From Apostichopus japonicus (lineage: Eukaryota; Echinodermata; Holothuroidea; Aspidochirotida; Stichopodidae), in assembly GCF_037975245.1 (NCBI RefSeq), contig NC_092566.1, positions 4,958,001-5,022,000 of the forward strand: DNA of 64,000 bases, in the 5' to 3' direction. Shown in pieces: positions 53,243-64,000 of this stretch; position 1 is the first letter of the stretch, and each line of letters starts with the position of its first letter. Under the pieces are notes generated by a model, which saw nothing but the letters and a program-made list of their open reading frames with translations, was not told where the DNA came from and made no database searches. The position numbers and the translations under genes were made by a program.

Positions 53243-53248
53243 AATAAA
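53243..53248 (+). terminator. RPL34 polyadenylation signal
   Basis: AATAAA lies 38 bp after the RPL34 stop codon, giving the short 3' UTR typical of ribosomal protein genes. A T/G-rich stretch (53270-53305) follows and could be the downstream element. Confidence 0.8.
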
Positions 53249-53299
53249 GATTTCGAAAAGATAACTCCTTCATGTTTCTTTGGTTTCTTTCTTCATGTG

Positions 53300-55425
53300 T
53301 CATGGTTACAGGTCATCAATATAGCCACCTAGAGAAAAAATAAAAATGGTCAAATTTACTTAAGCATTCTGCCACAGACTTTTAGTAATCACAAAAGCAT
53401 TTCATGGTCTACATTGAGCTTTCTGAGCAAATGTATGACGGGTTAGCTTTCAGGAATTTTCTTAAAAAAATTGAATTTTAGGAGTGATAAATTATTAATA
53501 CTGATTATCTCAAAATCAAAAGTTAAAATAAAAACTGTCAATATAAGAACCTGATTGTACGGTGACAAAGGTTTTGCTTTCAAGTTAAAATTAAGCTACA
53601 AATTTAAGGCTCCTTTTCACTTCACCTTTATCATTTTAAAGCCACATCTTTGCCATAAACATGATCTGATTGATTCCTAACCTAAAACCTGTTACCAGAT
53701 AACTGCAAAAGAAAAGCTTGGATGGACTTTGTATTTGTTAGGTAGGTTTGTAGTAGTGGAAGCACCTTGCTGATAACTTGATTTCTGTATTAGTTAACAC
53801 TTAACTATCTTGCTATCAGTGTAGCTGTTGAATGTTGTCATACAAAGTTTGGCAATGAATCATTGGCTTGCTGGTATTAACATCAATGACATCGGGGTGA
53901 TCAGGTGTCTATCAGTTCTATTTCCTGTCACGAAATAATCCTCGTTTTGAATTATTTGGGGGCACCTTCAAAAGTTTCTCAAAAGAGTGTTAACTTATGT
54001 GGAAGACCTAAGTAAACTTCATACCTGTATATGAGATCTCCACTCACCACCATATTAACTTATCTACAGTGTGTTTGGGGTGGGGGGGGGGGACAGGATG
54101 GATATGTACCTTATTTGCTGCATTCTGTGCTATTGGCAGCTGTTACCACATTTGACGATAAGGAGATATGAGCATGGGAAACTACCACTTCCCCAATTGG
54201 CATTTATTTCAGCTCATGTTTTGAATGAGTATTGAAGTTTTGTAAAATGTTTACAAATTTATCTTTAAAACTGATGGGTTACCATTGCCACCTGTACAGG
54301 AGACCATACCTGGATCAAATAACATCACTCGATTTTAAAGCTGGAAGGGGGTGAGGGTTGTGGCAAGTTTTAGAGGGGTGGGGGCATGAACCTCTATTAA
54401 AGGTTGTCCTGCAAGTAGTCCAATTCTTCCCTGAATGAATGGTAAAGAAACTCCAACCTGAATGAATTTTCCTTGACTGACAAGCCCCCCCCCCCCGCCC
54501 ACAGTGGCTTCAGTATCAAAACTAATACTATTTTACTTTGAAAATATGAAAAGGTAGATGGAAAGTAGAAGTTTTCAGATCCTAGTGGCAGTATGACATC
54601 ACAGATTACAAAATTACAACTCCCAGAAACAAATCTTAAACTAGGATATCTACCAAATAGAACAATATTTTCCTTAGCTGTTAGAGGGAGTGGTTTTTAC
54701 TTTACAAAGATGATCTCTGACAAAATAAGCTAAACATGGTTTAGTTTGTGTCACCTATTTAGTTCTTTCAAATTAGAAAAAGTTTAATCAAAACACATCT
54801 AAACTGAGCTTCCCTTTGGCAAAACTGATTTATCTGTTGTAAATGGATTTTTTGGGGGGACAGTGTTAAGCCAGTTTTTTAATAATTAATATTGAGGATT
54901 TTAAAGCACAGACACATCCACAGTCACAGGTCCCCACTTATACACCTGGGGGAAGAGAGGCAATGGAGATTAAGTGCCTTGCCCAAGGACACAACATAAT
55001 AATCTGGCCAGAACTCAAACACTTAGTCCACTGCCTTGACCACAACTCTCACTATTTTCTTTCAAGCGATTTAAGTTTCTTACAGGTGTTTCACAACAGA
55101 TGCACTAACTATAGATAGATATACACTACCTGTACCTGGGTCACAAAAAGAAAGAAAAAACAAAGATATTCTCTTTTCATTTCTCAAATATATATTGCAT
55201 TCAAATATAAACACTCAACTTGAACAACAAAGCTTTCTTGAAAACTGACCATAGCAACACATTTTTGTTTCTTTTCCTGATTTCAAATATTAAATATCCA
55301 GTCTTTCAAATCTGTGGCATTTCTGCTAATAACTGCACAACAATAAAACTTGAATGCAACAATTCTGAGGAATCCATATGTCATTTAATCTCTTGGATAA
55401 ACATTAAACTATTCTTGGGGTTAGA
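53300..55425. other. Intergenic region between convergent RPL34 and UQCRB
   Basis: About 2.1 kb with no recognised gene. It holds a G-rich stretch (about 54082-54092), poly-C near 54485, the second copy of a dispersed repeat (54530-54630) and a family-3 SINE (54909-55054). A minus-strand ATTAAA at 55384-55389, 40 bp past the UQCRB stop, is a possible polyadenylation signal. Confidence 0.55.
54909..55054 (-). mobile_element. tRNA-derived SINE-like element (family 3)
   Basis: On the minus strand it contains TCTGGCCAGATTATTATG, TTGTGTCCTTGGGCAAGGCA, CTTAATCTCCATTGCCTCTC and CCAGGTGTATAAGTGGG, matching 39186-39270. The segment 55005-55054 resembles a decayed tRNA-like head (GTGGTCAAGGCAGTGGACTAAG on the minus strand). 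Confidence 0.65.
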
Positions 55426-58400
55426 TCACCGAGCATTCCAATCAGCTTTCTCCTTCATCTCTCTTTCTACTTCCTCCAGATAGGGCTTCAGGTACCTCAC
55501 ATCCTGCAAAACCATAAAAAAATTGTTTTTTAAAAAAAAATTGCAGATCAGCAGGGACAACTTTATCTGGTATTTGCATAGCAAAATGTGATTGGCAAAT
55601 GTTAAGCAAGTTGGTAAAATTGCTAATCAAATGAAATGACCCTCTACTATTTATAAACTACAACTTTCACTTGGAATTTCTTTAATTTATGCTAACCAAA
55701 ATGATATAAAATTGCTATGCCAAAGTGAAATATTACTTCCGGATAAGTCTATGAAAAATTGAAGATGGTTCAGTATACACAATTGCTCATTAGGGATATT
55801 GGCAGAAGAGTTGATTGTTCTGATAAGCTAATATTAATTGGTCTGCATTTACTGGATGCAACCAAAAGTACACAAAGGATGTGACTTTTACCTTGTACTA
55901 AACTGCAATTAATTTATCATGTTTTGACAGATAAAACTTCCTACCAAGGATAATAGTACACAAGCTGTTTCATTACACACTGTTAGTTCTTTGTTTGAAA
56001 TTACATTCCAAAAATATAATAACCACAATAACAGTAAACATAATTATAGTTATAAACATAGTTGTAAGCATCATACTAAACAAACATAATAATAAACATA
56101 ATAATGCTAATAGATGGAAAACAAATGTTACCACCTCAGAATCATGCACTGGCCTGTTACAAATTCTGTGTTTACTGACACAGTGACTAGTATTCCATAC
56201 CTAGATTAAAGTTTTGAACAAATTGGCCATATGCCTGATTATATTGTCTTGTTTTACTGATAGATTAGTGTTTGGATGGTCGTTTATAAACGATATATTA
56301 AACAAATATTTTGCATTGCTATGTAATATTATGATAACAATTCTGGCTGATGTCCATCTAATGAAAAAGGAACCCACAGAAATAATTTATCCACAGAGGC
56401 AAAATGGGTAAGGTGCTATACAATTGCAAATATGTTTAGGAGCTTTTGTAAACAGGAATTATAGCATTTTATTAAAGACGAATTTCAGAGCATTCAAGAC
56501 TGGTAAAAAATGAATTAAACGCTAAATTTGTTATCCCCTAAATTCACAACCAGTTATTATTTATTCACAAGGAAAATTCAGGTGCTACTGCTTGAGTCCT
56601 GATGCAACATCATTTTACCTTCTTGATACCACTGTAAGCAAACAAGGCAACAACCTCTCTCTCTCCCTTTCTCTCTCTCTATTACCCGAAAAGGAAACAA
56701 ACGAGAAAAAAAATCACTACCACTTACCTCTTCAAATTTTGTCCATTGTTCTGAAGGGAGAATCCTGTGTTTGAGAGACAAGTCCAGAGCCCTTTTGATT
56801 CTGAATGCCCTCTGGTTGTAAGTATCGGCAGGTAACCTTCTGACAGCTTCGATCACTTCTGGTGTCTGACGGAGAGTATCATCTGCCATAAGACCTGTTC
56901 AGACACGAGTCAGATTCGGAAATTTGGTAAAACAATCACCAATCTGTACTTGCAATGTTGATGAGAGGGTTTATGAACCATTGTTGCAAGAATCAGTCCT
57001 TTGAAGTGGCAGGGCTTATACATTTAATACAAAAACACTATGCACTATTGTACCAAAATTTAATATTGTAGTTTAAATTGTCACAGAACCTACAGAATCT
57101 TGAGTGATAACCAGCCAAGAGGATCAGGACTATCCTGTAAAAAGAAACTCATTCAATAGATGCAATGAAATTGAGTCAATTCTCAACATTCTCTTGCACA
57201 AATGCTTTCAATATATTTAATTTATCACAGGTAATTAGCAAAATGCAAATTTTAGTTTGTTTTTGAATTACAACTTTCACTAACATTAGACAAGTTAATG
57301 AACTAACTTATTATATAGGATTTTACAATGGAAGCCAATCAACAAAACTTATCAACAACAGAACTGCTTTAATGATATGACGTCCATTCTTCTGACTTAC
57401 CAAATTGATTAAATCCTGCTTGGTTATAATATACCTTCTGCATCCATCGCATCAAGCGGCCAGCTGAAAATAAAAAGTTTGGATAATCTTACTTAACTAA
57501 ACACTGTATGATGATGGTTTGATGACAATCCAAATCATTTTCAATCTTTATTCCTCTGAGCAAAATCCATTGCATTCTGGTTATACGGCACATACACCAG
57601 GGTTTTATCTAAAGGCTACATAACTCTGTTATTGACTTGAACTGGCATGTAGGTTCTGGTGCTTGTTCATGGCCTAAATTTCATTCACCAACTTAAGCAA
57701 CATTTCCTCACAAAATGTGGTAATGATATCTTCAAGGACAATTATCCTGGCATGGTCTGAATTGTTCTGATGCCAGTAGATTCTGTGATGAAGCCAATAT
57801 AATAGTCAGTGCATAACATAGGCAAATCAATAGAAGACAAGAAGATCAAATTTACAATTTAATGGAAATGCACATTTAGCAATGGAGATAGCCTACTGTT
57901 AGGTCAATTCTTGAAGTCACCATTTACATGAACAATACTATACCAATTCCCATAAATGCATTCAATGTTACCCACAACTTTTCTTTGTGACGTTAATACT
58001 GCCTTTTGCAATAGGCTAATAACCTGAATATACCCTAGGTCTATTTGTAAACAGATATAGGTTTCAACCCCAAGATATTATAACATGGGTTGGATAGGCC
58101 TAGGATAAGACAAACATATTCTCTTAAATATAAACTTTGTCTTATGTTAATGGTAGCTGTGCCTGTAAGCTACCAAAATGAGTTATGTCACTGAGTAGCC
58201 TGGAAGCCCCGTCTCTAATCCTGGAGCCTATATTGATCTACGTTAGGACGGTAACATTAGGCTACACGCCTATGCCATACGTATTACATGACTAAAGTGT
58301 ACCGGTAGCCTCGGCCTAGCCTACAAATGCAGATTACAAGTCATGTGAGATTCAACAACAAAAATGAAGCAAAAAAGGGTCCTTAATCAACATAAATGTA

Positions 58401-58457
58401 CAAGAAAGATTAAATCACAAACTGAGCAAAACTTGACTCACTGCTTTTGACAGCCAT
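55426..58457 (-). CDS. UQCRB: Cytochrome b-c1 complex subunit 7 (UQCRB), 4 coding exons, 107 aa
   Basis: Coding exons on the minus strand: 58457-58442 (16 nt), 57463-57401, 56894-56728 and 55503-55426. All have AG/GT borders and join to 324 nt including stop TGA. The product is the 14-kDa subunit (QCR7 family) of mitochondrial complex III, at the matrix side near cytochrome b, needed for assembly of the ubiquinol-cytochrome c reductase. Diagnostic segments are VYYNQAGFNQFGLMADD, EAVRRLPADTYNQRAFRIKR, ALDLSLKHRILPSEQWTKFEE and YLKPYLEEVERE. There is no cleavable presequence, as usual for this family. The human protein has 111 aa. Exon 1 holds only five full codons and one base, but ATG, donor GTGAGT and phase are all consistent. 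The gene converges with RPL34. Confidence 0.96.
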
Positions 58458-58690
58458 TCTTTTATTTTCAACCCTTTGGGTCCTGAGTTTTCACCTGAAA
58501 AGTCAGTCGAGAACGAAGATTTCTGTGACCAGAGTGAGGCATTGATTTCAGCCAATTTTTTGGGCCTTAGTTTGCTTGCCTTTTCGTGGAACGCGAGGAA
58601 AGAAAAACCACTAGAAAGAGGGAATCATGAAAGAAATCGATTGGTCCAGGACGACAAAAACCGAGTAACACGCAGACCTGTCAACCTGTT
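58458..58690 (-). promoter_or_regulatory. UQCRB promoter region
   Basis: The DNA just upstream of the UQCRB start is rich in CpG compared with the gene's introns. It has a CCAAT box on the minus strand (ATTGG at 58640-58644), about 185 bp before the ATG. No TATA box is evident. CpG also stays high in the first part of intron 1 (58190-58320). Confidence 0.45.
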
Positions 58691-58940
58691 TGACCCCAAA
58701 ATAGGGAGAATAACATTTCTCAGGGCCAAAAAATAGGGAGAACAAGGGGAAAATAGGGAGGTTGGAAATTTTCAACTGAAATGATATAAATACTCCTAAA
58801 TAAGCATGGGCAGCGATCATGGGGGGGGGGGGGGGCGGGGCCGTGGGATGTGTCCCCCCAATATATTAGGTGGGGGAATATAGTATCTAATAGCCCCCAA
58901 TATTTGGTGGCATAGGTTTTTTGTGTGGCTATAAATTGAA
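58671..58940. mobile_element. Probable transposon fragments with repeated AAAATAGGGAG words and G15 tract
   Basis: GACCTGTCAACCTG is followed by three AAAATAGGGAG words (58698, 58730 and 58750). After 60 bp comes a G15 tract (58821-58835) leading into GTGGGATGTGTCCCCCC, with two CCCCCAATAT...GGTGG words. The GTCAACC...GGGAG arrangement resembles DNA-transposon ends seen in many animals, but no family can be assigned from sequence alone. Confidence 0.3.
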
Positions 58941-59284
58941 AATAATGCGTGAGATTATTTATCCAAATCATATTTGGCGGTGGCTAAAACTTCATCCAAC
59001 AAATGCTGCATGCGGTTAATGACACTTTGTTGTCGTTTCGGTGACCTGTGACTGTATAGCAAGTTGTCACTCATGATTATTATCATCTCTGTACATCTCT
59101 TGTGTAAGAGTGCAAGTACGTACAATCATATATATGATCCACATCGATATGGGTTCACTTGGTTTCCATTTGGCCTGTTTCCTACCAGATTTCTAACCGC
59201 AGGTGTGTAGCCAAGAGGGGGGGGGGGGGGGAGGAGCATTTTTGATATATTTTTTATGATATCGCTAGTCATGGGCGCAGATCC

Positions 59285-59314
59285 TGGTGGGGACAGCGGG
59301 ACGCGTCCCCACCA
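59285..59314. repeat. Perfect 10-bp stem hairpin
   Basis: TGGTGGGGAC (59285-59294) and GTCCCCACCA (59305-59314) are exact reverse complements around a 10-nt loop. An overlapping 12-bp palindrome, GGGACGCGTCCC, lies at 59298-59309. A related GGGATGTGTCCCCCC word lies near 58845, so this is probably the end of a dispersed element. Confidence 0.6.
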
Positions 59315-60230
59315 GCTTTTTCAGAGGTGGGACAAGCCTATACCAGTTCCCCACCAATTTGTCTTGACCAAGCGCTGCATTTCAAATTCCCGTCTTGAAC
59401 TTTGGCGCTGTTTGATCCAGTATTATGCAAATGATATGCTATAAAGGACGAGAATTATTACTATTGAGTATTGACACTGTTATGCGTCACTTCTCCGCTG
59501 AAGTATTAACACATTCAATCATGTGAAGCATAATCTATACACGAGACTGGTAAATTGTGGTCAGCAAAACGGACTGAATGCGAACAAAACAATCGTTAAC
59601 AACTCACACTGTGTGTTGGCAGTTTGAACTAGCTTCACGTCCTGCGATGTTTCCACTTTCAGTTGAATTACCTGAAGTGTTGGTCAATTTCGGGAAATAT
59701 TTTGAGAAGATAAAAGTTTGGAAGGAATTATTTGGAGGTTTCTAATTATATGTCTCTGAAGTAAGAATAAAGTGGGCCTTACAAGCTGCTACACTATAGT
59801 ACACTTTTCATCGTACTGTGAGATGTATGAGCTTTCTAAGATGAATATACGAGCATGCAGGAGCAGCATTCATATAAGTCGATGTAACTTAATTATCACT
59901 AGTTCTCATTTTATTATATTTATCCACAGTTGTTAAATAAAGTACGGAAATTGCATTTGCGGCAGTCTATAATTGTTTTCTGGGAGAGGACCCCAGACCC
60001 ATCGTATACAAAAGTCTACTTGAATTATTTGTCCCCAGATAAATTTTTCTGCAGACGCCCATGTATTTTCCCAAACTAAATTTCTAAGCTATGAGATCTA
60101 AAACTTAGGAGGTTTGGGAGCATCATTGGGTCTGGGAAGTGTTATTTCCGGCGATCTGGGAGGTCCCAACAAAATTCTTGTACTCGACGAAAGGAGGTCT
60201 ATAATGTGTAGTGAGTATATAAGTTACTCA

Positions 60231-60560
60231 TAATGAATATAAAAAGAAAGCATGGATGTATTAGTAGAATATTAAAGTCAAATAAAGTATGAAATTTGAA
60301 AAGTATTGATGAAAATGTGATTTAATGAATATAAGATAGAAAGCATGAATGGATTAACATCATACTAAAACTAAAATAAAGTAAGAAATGTGAGAATAGA
60401 AGAAAAAAAAAGTTGATGTTTAATGAATACAAAATAGAAAACATGAAAGGGATTAACAGAATACTAATAACTAAAGATAAAGTATGAATGTGAAAAGTAT
60501 TGGCAAAAGTTGAAGAAATGAATACAAGATAGAAAGCATGGACGGATTAACAGAACACTA
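60231..60560. repeat. Minisatellite with a period of about 95 bp
   Basis: About 3.5 diverged copies start with (T/A)AATGAATA at 60231, 60323, 60421 and 60516. Each is followed by AAGATAGAAAGCATG, GGATTAACAGAATACTA, AATAAAGTATGAAA and GTGAAAAGTATTG. Periods are 92, 98 and 95 bp. Confidence 0.82.
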
Positions 60561-63500
60561 TAGGGAATTTCCCCACCCGGTAATTAAGCAAAACTTTTTT
60601 GGCCCGTGACACAACCTGTGCAGCTAGCTGGTGTATTTTGAGGTTCTTTACCAGACTGATAGATACAAGTACGTAGGGAATGGGCATTTTAATTTATTTT
60701 CCTCAGAAAAGAAATTAATCGCGGAGAATACGTAAGAAAAAGAAATGACTGAAACAGCTTATGACGACAAAGAATAGACAAATAAAGAAGTTTGTGACGC
60801 AAATCAAATATAAATATGTCCAGGTAATGGACAGGATGTATGAGCAGGAGAATGTTCCCCACCCTTAGTTTTGTGGAAATGCAAGATCAGAAGAGACAAT
60901 TTTCACACAAAAGAACTGCATTTTTTTTGTAAAAAAGTGAACTTATTCCATTTTTGTAAAAACTATTGTCCTATTGTTTGTTAAAAATTGAATAAAATTA
61001 TAATGAAAATGTGGCTAAAAGATTATGGCTTTCATTTATACTTATTGCAACATACTTTTGTTGTTGTAAAGCAATAAAATGCAGGAATTTGTGGTATGGA
61101 TTTCTCAGATAATCCATTTTTCCGGAATGGTTTGAGGTAACTTTTGTGGTATTGAAAGTCACATTTCCCATTGCCCATCAAAGTTTGTGCCCCTTATCCC
61201 ATCCCCATCCCTGCAGATCCTGAGGAGGGCAATATGAGCAAACATCAGTACAGTAAGAAAGAAACAAAAGAAATATTAGGTCGTAGCTTTTTTAGTGAAA
61301 TCTATTTCCTTCAAGGAGTGTTCAAATAACAAGTCTTAGTACATATCATATCATGCAGTACTTTTCTTCAAAGTTTAACAGTTTGTGACTGATATCATAA
61401 GTTGGAAAGATATTCAATATCTTCCAATTATTAATAACACAGATAACAAAACATTTATCAGAAAATCAAAAGAAAATAAACAACAATTGGATAACAAACG
61501 ATACCCCTACAAACAAAACAAATAAAACAAAACAAAACAATAAATGTTGCATACCAGCAAACTATGGTCAACATCTCAAAGAATGTGATGTTTTCCAGAA
61601 ATGTTAGAGTGCCACTAAATCAGATTCACATATTTTATCATCCTTCTTACAAAGGGAGGGTGTGCTTATCCACTATCCTCCTCACTGCCCCATCTGACTC
61701 TACCCCCCCCCCCTTCCCTTCTTGTCCCAGGTAAAGGGCAATAGAACAAAATTTGAAGAAACTAGAAAACATTAAATTTAAAGTTTCAAATTAAATTTCA
61801 GAAACCTTTTTGCCTGATACAGTTTATATTTAAAGGCATGATGGTCTGTCGTTGAATATGTATATGAATATTTCACCAGAGTTGTTATTCAAAGAATTAT
61901 TCAAAGGATTATTTAACAAACACATGCATTACATGACATTCACATTGAAATAAATAGTTAAAAGTTGGAGGCAAAACTAACAACAACATTAAAAAATAGA
62001 AAAACATGTTGACAAGGTCTTCAAACAATAAGACATTAAACGAATAAATGACAAAAGTCAGAAACTGTTATTTTGGTAAAGAGTACAGAAATTCCACTAA
62101 TAGCCTATGGAAGGTCTTTAATTGTGTTTTCCACCCTAACCTATGATCATTTGGTAAGACTTTAGAAAGTGACTTTAGTTACAGAGACTTTTCACATTTA
62201 ACTTCTCCATTCCAAGTTGTTCTTTACTTTGAATGGAAAATAGAACAAGGAACAAATTAGTCTTTGTTGTTTCGTCTTTCTCTTTTCAATAGTCAATATA
62301 TTATCACAGGCTTGGCTGCTCAGCCTATAGCGATAAGACCAGTTTCCTGTTTAATGCAATTAAGTCCATAAATGATGATACTTTGTACTTTAAGTCACAA
62401 AATTAATGACAACTTTAAAACAAATCAGCTCAAATGCAGAGATTAGTGATCAGGACTAAATGGATGATATCCTCGTCTTCAGGAATCAAGACGGTAACAC
62501 AAAAAGAACTTTAATAGCCAAACTTTCCAGAGATTTGTGAAAGTTTAGAGGAGACAAAATAAAGTTTCCTACTATTTGATTTATCTTTTAAGGGCCACCA
62601 AAATATTCAACAAAGTAGGATGATACCCACCCCCCCCCCTCCCCCCATTTAACAAACTCAAATCCAGTTTAATTAAAAATTTAGTCTGCAGTTTCATGAA
62701 ACAATGTTAATTTGTAACATTACCTACGACAGGCCAGAAAACTATCAAGTCACTGCAAATTTGAGAATTAATTCCTGAAAGAGATTTTCAGATTTTATGA
62801 TGTCCTCTACTTTAAACATTTCTCTGAATTTCTAAATGTTGGCAGTCTTTAACTCTTTGCCTAAAATTTTCACAATTCTTGTCAACCTTGAAAACTAAAT
62901 ATTCCATTTGATTTGCATAGCTATTTTCCCATGAAGTCCATGTTGTATGAACCCCCCCCCCACCTCCAACGCTGCTGAAACACAGTAGTACCATTGGTTT
63001 GTTATAAATAAAATTCAAGGTAAAAATGCTACTTTCATTCTAGTACTACTCTCAAATTTGGTTAAATTTTCATGAAGAACGAGTTATATACTGTATGTAT
63101 TATCTACAATTAATGACATGTGAAATTAACAACTGGGTTATTGTCTGTGTTAATATTTGTAATAACTGAATATTTGGCCAGTATCACCTAAATTACTGGA
63201 TGGTTGGCTAATTCAATCCCACTGCAGTGACACCACTGGCAATGGAACACGTTTCTACCAAATATTTCTACTTATAAAAATGAATTTCTATCATTCTGAT
63301 TATAAAGTTTTCTTGTCCTAGCACCAAATTATATTAAAAGTTTGTTCAAAGGTGACACAAACCACATTTAGACTTGATCAAGTCCTCTGCCTTCTGTGTG
63401 TGAAGGAACGTTAAAATCTGGGATATCTCCCAAATGGAATCAGATTTTTCTAAGCCATTTGGGGAAAGCTGTTCATGACAGTTACCTCTATCACATAGAT

Positions 63501-64000
63501 CAATTATGATAATGGGTTTACGTCCCTTTAATTAACCCTGAAGAAAAGAACAATCAAAATGTGGTTGGAAAAAAAAAAAAAATCACATTGAAAATATATC
63601 AGCCCTCATAATTAAGAGCATCATTAACTACAGAGACAAAACAACTAAAAAGTACAGTTAGTTAAACTTTCTATTTACAAACTAAATAATTTGTTTCGAA
63701 TAAATAAATACGCAAACTATTTTCTCTTTGCAAAACTTGATTAATATGAAGTTTTCATTCTATAGTAGTACGGCATCTCGGCAATCAAGAATATTTTCTT
63801 CTTTGGATAATATCATTTGTACAGTACTGCATATACCAGTGATACAGGAATATCTTGCTTTTATCTTAATTTTTCTTTTTTACTTTTTCTTTTCTTTTTT
63901 CTCTTTTCCTTGAAACAAATCTTTTAAGGCAGTAAAATAAAAAATACAATGCAATAATCAACATCAGTGTCAAGTCAAATAACTCAAAACAGCACTTTTC
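60561..64000. other. AT-rich tract without recognised gene
   Basis: No exon, RNA gene or clear mobile element was recognised. It is low in CpG, with C tracts near 61705-61715, 62630-62646 and 62951-62960. The low CpG and uniform AT composition resemble the gene introns, so it might be an intron or UTR of a gene beyond the right edge. That is speculation. Confidence 0.45.

Overview
This is a eukaryotic (animal) genomic window: split genes with GT-AG introns, SINEs, a foldback MITE, long TA microsatellites and many C/G homopolymers in AT-rich DNA. I think a marine invertebrate deuterostome, probably an echinoderm (perhaps a sea cucumber), is most likely. That rests on the look of the repeats and on the intron-rich, vertebrate-like proteins, and it is an inference. 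Nothing prokaryotic or viral was recognised.

Layout. Positions 1 to about 40,000 form a gene-poor, repeat-rich tract in which I recognise no protein gene. It holds a terminal-inverted-repeat MITE (4103-4672), two almost identical tRNA-derived SINEs (9843-10068, 14278-14467), large TA arrays (15071-15250, 26818-26889), a 105-bp tandem repeat (30158-30577), further SINE copies (33149-33287, 39181-39400) and tandem duplications (35705-36055, 37762-37865). Positions 40,472-58,457 hold three compact housekeeping genes that I could assemble exon by exon: VTI1A (minus, 8 coding exons, 218 aa), RPL34 (plus, 5 coding exons including a 14-nt microexon, 114 aa) and UQCRB (minus, 4 coding exons, 107 aa). 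From 58.7 kb to the end the DNA is again repeats and AT-rich sequence without a recognised gene.

Gene relations. VTI1A (Golgi/endosome Qb-SNARE) and RPL34 (60S ribosomal protein eL34) are transcribed head to head from a CpG-rich region near 49.0-49.4 kb. RPL34 and UQCRB (complex III subunit 7) converge. The three products act in unrelated pathways, so the grouping looks like chance linkage of constitutive genes. CpG is almost absent in the gene introns sampled but dense at the promoters and in the gene-poor left tract, which fits invertebrate gene-body methylation.

I did not find an undescribed biological system. The most useful results are the three assembled gene models, the RPL34 microexon, the VTI1A/RPL34 shared promoter region, the recently mobile SINE family and the foldback MITE.
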